DNA of 43,786 nucleotides from a virus. The translations under genes and the position numbers were made by a program. Under the pieces are notes generated by a model, which was given only the letters and a program-made list of their open reading frames with translations, did no database searches and was not told the origin of the DNA. Each line of letters begins with the position of its first letter. Position 1 is the first letter of the stretch. The stretch spans positions 1 to 43,786 of the IMG/VR virus record IMGVR_UViG_3300044814_000073; one strand, given 5' to 3'. Shown one piece after another: positions 22,699-30,454 of this stretch.

Positions 22699-24659
22699 GC
22701 GTGCGCGGCGAGTTTCGGATTGATACGCCCAACGGCACCAGGGCCTTCGCTGTGGCCGAGGGCACTTTATTTGAAATCTTCGCCAACGGAACTTCAAACT
22801 CACTTGGCGCGGTGGGCAATGACGGATTCTTGGTTTCCTTTGCCGGAAGTGCTCAGCAACTTTTACTAGCCTCGGCCGGCACGGCTTATGTCTACGATTT
22901 AAACGCCAACACTCTTACCGCGATTGGCGGAGCAACGTTCTCCGGCGCTGTCTCTTTAGTGGGTTACTGCGATGGATTCTTTCTCGCGCTGATCGCCAGC
23001 TCTAATACCTTTTACGTCTCCGCTCCTCTCGATGCCACGGACTGGACTACCAATGGAGCCTCTCTCGTTTCTGTTTTTCCAGACAACTTATTGGGAATGC
23101 TGGTTGACCATCGGGAAGTGTGGTTCTGGAGTGCCACCAGAGCTGTTGTTTACTATGACTCCGGCAACGTCTTCCCCTTTGACGTTGTTCCCGGTGGGTT
23201 TATCGAGCAAGGGCTGGCCGCCAGATTCTCACCAGCCCAACTAGACAACACCATTTTCTGGCTGGGCGCGGACTCCCGCGGCTCGGCAGTGGTTTGGCGG
23301 GCGCAAGGCTACACACCCAGTCGAGTCAGCAACCACGCTATCGAATACGCCATGCAAGGCTATGCGCGGATTGATGACGCTATCGGCTTCAGCTTCCAGA
23401 TGGATGGGCACTATTTCTACCAACTGTACTTCCCTACCGCGAATGCGACTTGGCGCTTCGACGTGGCCACCAATATGTGGCATGAAGTCGGGTACTGGAA
23501 CCTCGCGACCGGGACCTTTATCGCGCACAAAAGCCAAGTTCATGTCTTCGTCTTCGGAAAACATCTGGTGGGCGACTGGGGCAGCGACACGATTTATCAG
23601 ATGGCTATTCCGGTGTACTCCAACGGGGTTTGGTTGTTTGCGGACGATGATGGCAACCCCATTCGCAGAGTACGCAGGATTCCGCATCTCTCCAAGGATC
23701 AGAAAAAACAGGCGCACCACCAATTGCAACTGTATCTCGAAAGTGGGTTGGGGCCGATGCCCCCGCTACCTTCGACAGAAGCGCCCACCACACTCTATTT
23801 AGCCGATCCGACAGGCGTTGTCTGGGCCTTGGGAGTCACCGATGCGGGAGATTTGACCACCACTGCTATCTCAACTCCAATTGCAAACTCACTCACAGCT
23901 ACCGTATCCGGCGCGAACATGAATTACACGCTCAATTATAATTCCTTGAGCGCTTCCTTCACGATTCCAGTGAATCCGACGCCTACTGGATTTGCTGTTG
24001 GCGTGCTCTTTTGGCTTGATGCATCTCCGATAATTATCAATGGGGTGCCTACCACAACTCGCCTGCTTTTTGGTAACGCCGCATTTAACGGTGGAGTGGA
24101 GGCTTACCCAGCGGGTTTCTTCATAACAGGGACGCAGTTATTTTCAGGCACGGAACAGTTCCCAACCATGCTGGCAGGAGTATTCACATTTGCCCCCGGC
24201 CAGCTCCAAATATCCCCAATTCCAGCCCCTGTTCCGAGCACTATTCCAGCAGGAAACATTTTCATTAACGATACTACCGGCACGACTTCCTGGCAGGTAC
24301 AGATTGATGCTGCGGGAATACTTTCCGCTATCCCCACAGGACTAGGGTCTTATCCGCAGAGCTACACGCTTTCTTCCGGCAAAGCTCGCTGGATTCTGCA
24401 AGTCGATAACGTGGGAGTGCTGCAAACCAATTTCAAGGAAAACGTTTCTCGCGCTCCACAGATTAATCTGCGCTGGAGCGATGATGGAGCGCATTCCTTC
24501 AGCAACGAATATTCACAAAGCATGGGAAAAGGCGGGGAGTTTGCCAAGCGGGTGATGTGGCGAAGACTGGGGTTTCCAAGAGACCGGGTATATGAATTTT
24601 CCGGCAGCGATCCTGTGCCCTATCGACTTAATTCAGCATTTTTGGAAGTGGGGGCCTGA
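22695..24659 (+). CDS. gp10-like tail accessory protein, main part with second inserted domain
   Basis: 654 residues. MSVRGEFRIDTPNGTRAFAV and LFEIFANGTSNSLGAVGNDG continue a gp10-type beta-propeller from its usual second segment. FWLGADSRGSAVVWRAQGYT and VATNMWHEVGYW are conserved blades. The end, INLRWSDDGAHSFSNEYSQS, VMWRRLGFPRDRVYEFSGSD, is the characteristic gp10 C-terminus. Between about residues 358 and 594 lies an extra region (APTTLYLADPTGVVWALGV to a second copy-like GNIFINDTTGTTSWQVQID) absent from simple gp10 proteins. It binds the gp4-type ring and closes the tail channel. Confidence 0.75.
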   Translation: MSVRGEFRIDTPNGTRAFAVAEGTLFEIFANGTSNSLGAVGNDGFLVSFAGSAQQLLLASAGTAYVYDLNANTLTAIGGATFSGAVSLVGYCDGFFLALIASSNTFYVSAPLDATDWTTNGASLVSVFPDNLLGMLVDHREVWFWSATRAVVYYDSGNVFPFDVVPGGFIEQGLAARFSPAQLDNTIFWLGADSRGSAVVWRAQGYTPSRVSNHAIEYAMQGYARIDDAIGFSFQMDGHYFYQLYFPTANATWRFDVATNMWHEVGYWNLATGTFIAHKSQVHVFVFGKHLVGDWGSDTIYQMAIPVYSNGVWLFADDDGNPIRRVRRIPHLSKDQKKQAHHQLQLYLESGLGPMPPLPSTEAPTTLYLADPTGVVWALGVTDAGDLTTTAISTPIANSLTATVSGANMNYTLNYNSLSASFTIPVNPTPTGFAVGVLFWLDASPIIINGVPTTTRLLFGNAAFNGGVEAYPAGFFITGTQLFSGTEQFPTMLAGVFTFAPGQLQISPIPAPVPSTIPAGNIFINDTTGTTSWQVQIDAAGILSAIPTGLGSYPQSYTLSSGKARWILQVDNVGVLQTNFKENVSRAPQINLRWSDDGAHSFSNEYSQSMGKGGEFAKRVMWRRLGFPRDRVYEFSGSDPVPYRLNSAFLEVGA

Positions 24660-24922
24660 TGGCGCAAAATAAATTCCCTCGCTTATCGCCCTTCGATACT
24701 CGCACCAAGTTTGTGGAAGATAACCCGCAAGGCAGCGGAATAGCGAGACCGCATACCCAATGGCTGCAAAAAGTTGGCGTGCTAATTAATCAGGCGCCGC
24801 AAATCGTGGATGTGCCAGCGACTTTAACGTCTCCTGGAGTTCCCGGCGACATGGCTTTCGATCACAGTTTCGTTTATGGGTGCATCGCTCCAAATGTTTG
24901 GAAGAAAGTAGCGTGGATGTGA
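24659..24922 (+). CDS. Hypothetical tail-region protein, 87 aa
   Basis: It begins one base inside the previous stop. The C-terminal half (SPGVPGDMAFDHSFVYGCIA, NVWKKVAWM) is a short beta module that I recall from several phage structural genes. No gp26-like coiled coil is visible, so this is not an obvious needle, although its position after gp10 matches where gene 26 lies in P22. Confidence 0.55.
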   Translation: MAQNKFPRLSPFDTRTKFVEDNPQGSGIARPHTQWLQKVGVLINQAPQIVDVPATLTSPGVPGDMAFDHSFVYGCIAPNVWKKVAWM

Positions 24923-25710
24923 GTTTTCTGGCTCCTATCATCGGAGGAGTAGGTTCCATCTTAGGCGGAATCCTTGGCAGTGGCGCGGCTAAAGATGCTG
25001 CTGCTGCTCAAGCTGGGGCTTCTGGTCAAGCGGCCAACAATGCCGCGAATCAAGGCGCGGCTTCCAACACTTACCAGAAACAAATTGCCGGCCAGCAAAC
25101 CGGACTGCTTAGTCCCTACGCCACGGCGGGCCAAGGAGCCGTCTCAAATCTTTCGCAACTCTTGCAGCCGGGCGGACAACTCACGCAAGGCTACGGAGAC
25201 TTCACCGCGCCTACGGGAGTCACGGAACAAAACGATCCAGGCTATCAATTCAGACTTTCGCAAGGACTCAGTGCCTTGCAGAACTCTGCGGCATCCCGAG
25301 GAGGATTACTTTCCACCGGCACCGCGAAAAACATCAATGATTACGCGCAAAATTCCGCTTCCAATGAATACGGCAATGTCTATAACCGCGCTCTGGGGAC
25401 TTATCAGACGAATCAGCAGAACTTCAACACAAATAACAACAATCTTTATAGCCGTCTGTCTGGGCTTTCGGGGCAAGGGTTGCAAGCAGGAAGCTCGCTA
25501 GGCGGGATGCTGCAATCTGGAGCAAGCAACGTCGCAGGCATCAACGCCAACGAAGCGCAGCAATACGGCTCAGCGATTCAGAATCAGGGTGCAGCGACAG
25601 CCAGTGGATATATCGGAAGTGCGAACGCCTGGCAAGGGGCTCTCGGTGGAGCAGTAAACAATCTGGGCGGGTATCTCTCAGATAAATTCCCAGTTGGAGG
25701 ACAGGGCTAA
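24919..25710 (+). CDS. Putative ejection / DNA transfer protein (gp7-like position)
   Basis: 263 residues from the GTG at 24919 that overlaps the previous stop (GTGA). An in-frame ATG at 24880 would lie fully inside the previous gene. The N-terminus is Gly-rich and hydrophobic (PIIGGVGSILGGILGSGAAK), like membrane-active ejection proteins. A Gln/Asn/Ser-rich body follows with FRLSQGLSALQNSAASRGGL and NDYAQNSASNEYGNVYNRAL, a signature I recall from podovirus injection proteins. It is probably ejected into the host envelope with the genome. Confidence 0.65.
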   Translation: MSFLAPIIGGVGSILGGILGSGAAKDAAAAQAGASGQAANNAANQGAASNTYQKQIAGQQTGLLSPYATAGQGAVSNLSQLLQPGGQLTQGYGDFTAPTGVTEQNDPGYQFRLSQGLSALQNSAASRGGLLSTGTAKNINDYAQNSASNEYGNVYNRALGTYQTNQQNFNTNNNNLYSRLSGLSGQGLQAGSSLGGMLQSGASNVAGINANEAQQYGSAIQNQGAATASGYIGSANAWQGALGGAVNNLGGYLSDKFPVGGQG

Positions 25711-25711
25711 A

Positions 25712-27340
25712 ATGGGAATCCCGCTTGTCGCCCTGATGGGCCAGCAGCCGAAAATTACTGACTACCAGACCATGCAAGCCAATGCTGCGGGCATCCAGAA
25801 CATGCGCGGGCAAAACGCCCTTCAACCCGGTCAATTAGTGCAGCAGCAACAGCAGATCGAATTACAACGGCGTCAGATGGCTGACCAAGACGCCCTAACC
25901 AAAACGATGCAGGATTGGGATGGAAAGGATTTGATGGCTATCCCAAGTCTAGTTTTGAAACATGGCGGCTCGGGGCAATCTGCGATAGCTCTAAAGTCTG
26001 CGTTTATCAACCAGCAAAAGGATTTGACCGGATTGAACGAAAGCCAATTAACGCTCGCAGACATGAAGGCCGATCATTGGACTCAAGCCTTAGACGATGT
26101 AGCGAAAGCGCCAGAAGAGCAGAGGGCTGTTCTTCTGGAACAGGCCAAGGCAAACGCGGTACAGAAGGGTTGGGCAACGCCGCAGGAAGCTCAAGCGGTA
26201 AATTATCAGAACCCGCAGCAATTCGATGCTCTCCGCAAAATGGCCATGGGTCACAAAGCTGCCATCGCGGAAGTCAAAGCTCAAGCGGAGACAGCGGAAG
26301 CGAGCGGCAAGGCGGCAGAATCCCAGGCCAAACTCCCTGGTGAGCAAGCCGAATCCACCATCAAGGGCGTTCAGGCAAAAATGATAAGCGGTGCGCAGCC
26401 GGGAACCTTCGACACCGCCATTGACCAAATCGCGCCACCGACAGGCCCCAACGCGGCTCTAAATGCCCGCACCAAAGTAATGGTGAACTCCGCACTGGGC
26501 CGGGGCGATCTTGAGGGCGCTAAAAAGGCGCTGACGGATGCATCTACGCAGCTCGGGAGTCTAGAAAAGGAAACCAGCCCTCAAGTACTGCAATTCAAGG
26601 CGCGGGAAGCGGCCAACTCCGCGGCGATTCAGCAAGCCATCAAAAATGGCAGCGCGGAAGATGCCGGGAAGATGTTGGCTCAACGCATTGTGGCGCCTTC
26701 TGAAATTGCGGCTCGCAGTAATCCATCATTTCTTGTGCAGGCCAACAAAGCTGCACTCAAATATGATCCGACCTATAGCGCAGAAAAAGCCGATGCAGAC
26801 TTCAACGTCGCGAAGGCTCCGGCTAACGTGGCTTTCTTTGGCTCCGCCAATTCACTCACGAACAAGGGCGGTACGCTCGATCAGTTGGAAGCGCAATATA
26901 AGAAATTGCCAAGCGCAGCTCGTAAAATCCCTCTGTTCAACACCATTGGAGACTACCTGAGTTATCACGGCGGCGGCCCTGGCATGGCGGGATTCATGCA
27001 GACGGCTCTCGCGGCCGCTGACGATTACGCCAAAGTTGTGGGCGGTGGAGTCGGCACGGATACTTCGCGGTTACAGTTCATGCAGACCTTTAGTCACGCG
27101 CAAAGCCCGGAACAATTCAAAGCCTCTATTGATGCCGCTCGCGCTGGCGTGGGTTCGCAGCAAGACGCACGCATCGGCAGCAATCCCATTTTGAAAAATA
27201 TGTATGGCGGGGGCACGGCAGCGTCTCGCACGACTACAGGAGGAGCAGTAAAAATGAAGTCTCCTACTGGGCAAATTAAAGAAGTGCCAGCCGATCAAGT
27301 GGATCACTACAAATCCAAAGGAGCGGTAATCGTTCAATGA
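25712..27340 (+). CDS. Putative ejection protein, large helical (gp20-like position)
   Basis: 542 residues from the ATG at 25712. It is mostly helical, Ala/Gln/Lys-rich, with PQGxxVQQQQQIELQRRQ-type coiled coil near the start and many AEVKAQAETAEASGK repeats. The C-terminal third is more globular (FNTIGDYLSYHGGGPGMAGF, FMQTFSHAQSPEQFKASIDA). It ends in a small module with the MKSPTGQIKEVPADQVDHYK pattern seen in phage minor virion proteins. No enzymatic motif is visible. Confidence 0.65.
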   Translation: MGIPLVALMGQQPKITDYQTMQANAAGIQNMRGQNALQPGQLVQQQQQIELQRRQMADQDALTKTMQDWDGKDLMAIPSLVLKHGGSGQSAIALKSAFINQQKDLTGLNESQLTLADMKADHWTQALDDVAKAPEEQRAVLLEQAKANAVQKGWATPQEAQAVNYQNPQQFDALRKMAMGHKAAIAEVKAQAETAEASGKAAESQAKLPGEQAESTIKGVQAKMISGAQPGTFDTAIDQIAPPTGPNAALNARTKVMVNSALGRGDLEGAKKALTDASTQLGSLEKETSPQVLQFKAREAANSAAIQQAIKNGSAEDAGKMLAQRIVAPSEIAARSNPSFLVQANKAALKYDPTYSAEKADADFNVAKAPANVAFFGSANSLTNKGGTLDQLEAQYKKLPSAARKIPLFNTIGDYLSYHGGGPGMAGFMQTALAAADDYAKVVGGGVGTDTSRLQFMQTFSHAQSPEQFKASIDAARAGVGSQQDARIGSNPILKNMYGGGTAASRTTTGGAVKMKSPTGQIKEVPADQVDHYKSKGAVIVQ

Positions 27341-28629
27341 GTGCTGGACCACAAGTAGATTGGTTTTCACAAAACGCTCCGGCAAATGCTGCCACTAGCA
27401 GTGGAGATTGGTTTGCCGATAATGGTCCTTCGTCCGCTGAGCCTTCGACATATCAGAAATTGACTGCTGTAGACCAAACCACACAAAACCCTGCATTACG
27501 ATTTCTCTCCAATGTTGGAGGAGCGGTTATAGGTGCCCCAGCAGCAATAGGTTCGGCCATCCTTCATCCCGTGGATACCGTCAACAATATCGGAAAATCG
27601 GTAAACGATGCGCTAGATACCTATGCCAATCCCGCAACCCGGCCAAGCTGGGAAGGAATCAAGAGCGTCCTTCCTGAAGCGCTAGGCCTCGGCACTGGAA
27701 ACGTGGCAGCGGGAGAAATCGGCGGCGCGGCTCTCAAAGGTGGAACTGCGGCAGCTAAAAGCCTAGTTCCTAAGGGCGTTCCCGAATATCTCTATCGCAC
27801 CGCTTTGAAGCCATCCACAACAATTCCACAGGCTCGCGCGAATACCATGATTCAAACAGGATTGCAGAACTCTATTCCTGTGAGTGCCGGGGGGTTGGAG
27901 AAAATCGGCAGCCTGATTGACGACTTGAACGACAAGATCAAAACCACCATTGATAATGGCGCTAATCAATTGGTGAGGCGTCCAGACGGAACAATTCAGC
28001 AAGGTGTGACTGTCAATAAGTTCAAAGTTGCTTCGCGCCTTGGAGACACCACCCAGAAATTCAGCACGCAGGTCAATCCAGCATCGGACCTCAACGCTAT
28101 TTCTGAATCAGGGAATGAGTTTCTACAAAGTCAGCCAAATGAAATCCCTGCCAGTCAAGCGCAAGCACTGAAGCAAGGAACCTATCAGCAATTAAAGAAT
28201 GCTGCCTATGGAACGCTCAAGCCCGCAGCGGTAGAAGCCCAGAAAGCTCTAGCGCGCGGCATCAAGGAAGAACTGGTAAACCAATTCCCTGAAATCAAGG
28301 ACCTCAATGCTCAAGATTCAAAACTCATTGACTTAGATGGAGTCCTTGAAAAAGCGGTCAATCGGATTGGCAATCACCAAGTCATCGGAATCGGCACACC
28401 GATCATGGCTGGCGCGGCTAAAGCAGTTACTGGAAGCACGGGAGCCGCAGCCGTAGTGGGAATGATGAAAGGCGTTTTAGACAATCCATTGGTCAAATCA
28501 CGGATAGCGATTGCACTTGCCAGAAAGGGTGTTTCTCTGCCCGGAGCTATGAATCGGATTTCTGCTTATTCCGCTGCTCTCGGCGCTGGCGCCAATGCTG
28601 CGCAGAACGGTGGTCAAGAAAACCAATGA
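27337..28629 (+). CDS. Putative ejection protein (gp16-like position)
   Basis: 430 residues. The N-terminus carries twin short motifs (VDWFSQNAP and GDWFADNGP) that also occur in other phage internal proteins. An amphipathic, Gly/Ala-rich central part follows (GGAVIGAPAAIGSAILHPVD, GAGAALKGG-type), then helices from about residue 180, and another Gly/Ala membrane-like stretch near the end. Coupled by ATGA to the gene before and the gene after. It would complete the trio of ejected proteins. Confidence 0.6.
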   Translation: MSAGPQVDWFSQNAPANAATSSGDWFADNGPSSAEPSTYQKLTAVDQTTQNPALRFLSNVGGAVIGAPAAIGSAILHPVDTVNNIGKSVNDALDTYANPATRPSWEGIKSVLPEALGLGTGNVAAGEIGGAALKGGTAAAKSLVPKGVPEYLYRTALKPSTTIPQARANTMIQTGLQNSIPVSAGGLEKIGSLIDDLNDKIKTTIDNGANQLVRRPDGTIQQGVTVNKFKVASRLGDTTQKFSTQVNPASDLNAISESGNEFLQSQPNEIPASQAQALKQGTYQQLKNAAYGTLKPAAVEAQKALARGIKEELVNQFPEIKDLNAQDSKLIDLDGVLEKAVNRIGNHQVIGIGTPIMAGAAKAVTGSTGAAAVVGMMKGVLDNPLVKSRIAIALARKGVSLPGAMNRISAYSAALGAGANAAQNGGQENQ

Positions 28630-29915
28630 ACCAATTAATGGTCAATGCACCAGCCAACGCAATGACGATAGCTTCTAGCACGGCACTGACTCTAAGCCTA
28701 AAAACAGCGGCCCGTCTAGTAATACTTAGTATAATTTTTGTGCTGCTGGGCGTGTCTGCCAATGCGCAAGTCTCGCCTTATCCCTTTGTGAGGCCGCAAT
28801 TCCTTGATAACACAGGTAAACCTCTTGCTGGTGGGAAACTCTGGACTTATCAGAGCGGCACCAGCGTCCAACAAGCAACCTATTGTGATGCGCTCGGCAC
28901 GGTGCTCAATCAAAATCCAATTATCATGGACGCCGGAGGGCGCCCCGCTGGGACGGCAGGCTCAAGTAGTTGCGGCATCTTCCTTGGCGCGAACGCCTAC
29001 AAATTTGTCCTGCAGAACTCGCTCGGCTCGCAGATATGGTCTATCGACAACATTGCAGCCTCTAGCACAAGTCTTTTAGCCTCAGCGAATACTTGGACCG
29101 GAACTAATCAATGGCAAAATAACTCGACATTCAACGGCCCGGTTTCGATGAATGTCGGCTTTACAAGCACAGGACCTAATTTCCTGTCTGGTGGTGGAAG
29201 TCTAACCGGAACATGGTCAGGCGGGCCTATCTTCTCCGGGCTACCAAACTTCTCTGGCGGCTTCCTCGCTACCACTGGGACCTTCTCAGGACAGATCACC
29301 AGCACGCTAGCGACTGGCACAGCGCCCTTTGTTGTTACTTCCACTACGGTAGTGCCCAATTTGAATGCCTCACTCTTGGGTGGTTGTTACTGGGCTGCTC
29401 CCTGCCCCATTGGCTCATTAACTCCAACTACCGGAGTATTTACGGCTCTGACCGCCAATACCAGTTTCACACTGAATGGCGGAACAACACAGATAGGCAC
29501 GCAAGGAACTGGGACCAAGTTGCTCACTGCGGGAACGGTGACAGGCAATTCCAAGTTTCTGTGTACGGACAACGTGGGTGGAGGGTCTGCGACAACGGCG
29601 AATTGCCCTTCCATCCCTGTAAACGTCCAGAACTTCACCTTTTGCCCTTCCGGCTGCAACATCACCGGCACGCCTTGCAGCACCAGCGGAGCTTCCTACG
29701 CTAAATGCTCCACCACCATCAATTTGCCAGCGCCGTACACGGACACCAACTATGCGGTGGTCTGCCAAGGGATAACTTCTACGCAATTCCCGTATATCGA
29801 CAGCGTTGCGAAGACTTCTTCCAGTTCGATCACGGTGGTGATCGCTAACGGCACATCGAACGGGGCCATGGTCTCTACGTATCAAGAATTGGACTGCCAA
29901 TCGAGTCACAATTGA
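28626..29915 (+). CDS. Tailspike / tail-fibre protein with N-terminal signal peptide
   Basis: 429 residues. Residues 1-47 contain a signal peptide-like helix (LVILSIIFVLLGVSANA). The mature start (YPFVRPQFLDNTGKPLAGGK, LWTYQSGT, then IIMDAGGRPAG) is the widely found virion-binding head domain of phage tailspikes. A Thr/Gly-rich fibre shaft and a Cys-rich C-terminal knob (FCPSGCNITGTPC, YAKCSTTI) follow, probably for receptor binding. The combination of a virion-attachment domain and a signal peptide is contradictory for a normal tail protein. An internal ATG (MTIASS...) is an alternative start that keeps the helix. Confidence 0.7.
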   Translation: MNQLMVNAPANAMTIASSTALTLSLKTAARLVILSIIFVLLGVSANAQVSPYPFVRPQFLDNTGKPLAGGKLWTYQSGTSVQQATYCDALGTVLNQNPIIMDAGGRPAGTAGSSSCGIFLGANAYKFVLQNSLGSQIWSIDNIAASSTSLLASANTWTGTNQWQNNSTFNGPVSMNVGFTSTGPNFLSGGGSLTGTWSGGPIFSGLPNFSGGFLATTGTFSGQITSTLATGTAPFVVTSTTVVPNLNASLLGGCYWAAPCPIGSLTPTTGVFTALTANTSFTLNGGTTQIGTQGTGTKLLTAGTVTGNSKFLCTDNVGGGSATTANCPSIPVNVQNFTFCPSGCNITGTPCSTSGASYAKCSTTINLPAPYTDTNYAVVCQGITSTQFPYIDSVAKTSSSSITVVIANGTSNGAMVSTYQELDCQSSHN

Positions 29916-30433
29916 GGGAAGTTTAAGTGAGCGAATTCTCCATGAAATTGTTTAGCAGCTTTATCGTATGCATGGGCCGCTTCTTCTCTAGTGGAAAAGA
30001 GTCCGATATAAATATGGCGACCCTTAAAACCGAGCGAGGCCTCCCACGGTTTAGGTCCAAATTCTTTGTGAAAAGAAATTCCTTTATACCCAGAAATATT
30101 GGTTTTGCGAATTTTCCTGTTCCAGGCATTTTGTGCAACCGTACATTTTCGCAAATTCTCTCTTCGATTATCGAGGCCATCACCATTTTTGTGGTCGCCT
30201 TCTTCTTCCGGTTTGCAGTCAAGTATAAAACGATGCATACGAATCCCCTGCTTACAGCGGAGGGCATAAAACTTTCTACTTGTATGAGTACGAACAGCAC
30301 ACCAGTTCCATTGCGAAAGATATTCAAAATCTTCCACATCTACAATTGCGTTTTGGCCTTGCGTCAGTGGGATAAATCGGTAAGGCTTGTCGAGCGGCTG
30401 AGAAACCGTGTGTCGTTTCACGCGGCGTTTCAT
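29906..30433 (-). CDS. HNH-AP2 homing endonuclease
   Basis: 175 residues, antisense to the tail operon. VDVEDFEYLSQWNWCAVRTH, then MHRFILDCKPEEEGDHKNGD, GLDNRRENLRKCTVAQNAWN is an HNH core with the DH..N..DNR..NLR pattern. SGYKGISFHKEFGPKPWEAS and YIGLFSTREEAAHAYDKAAK form a C-terminal AP2 DNA-binding domain. Its end overlaps the end of the tailspike gene by ten bases, and its start lies 21 bases before the likely start of the next tail gene, so it sits exactly in a gene junction. Confidence 0.88.
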   Translation of the reverse strand: MKRRVKRHTVSQPLDKPYRFIPLTQGQNAIVDVEDFEYLSQWNWCAVRTHTSRKFYALRCKQGIRMHRFILDCKPEEEGDHKNGDGLDNRRENLRKCTVAQNAWNRKIRKTNISGYKGISFHKEFGPKPWEASLGFKGRHIYIGLFSTREEAAHAYDKAAKQFHGEFAHLNFPQL

Positions 30434-30454
30434 TGGTCCACCTCTAATGGACTA

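Noticed and set aside
29927-30454. 176-codon upstream extension of the tail gene at 30455
   Set aside because: It is antisense to a well-supported HNH-AP2 gene, and a clean signal peptide begins at the GTG at 30455.
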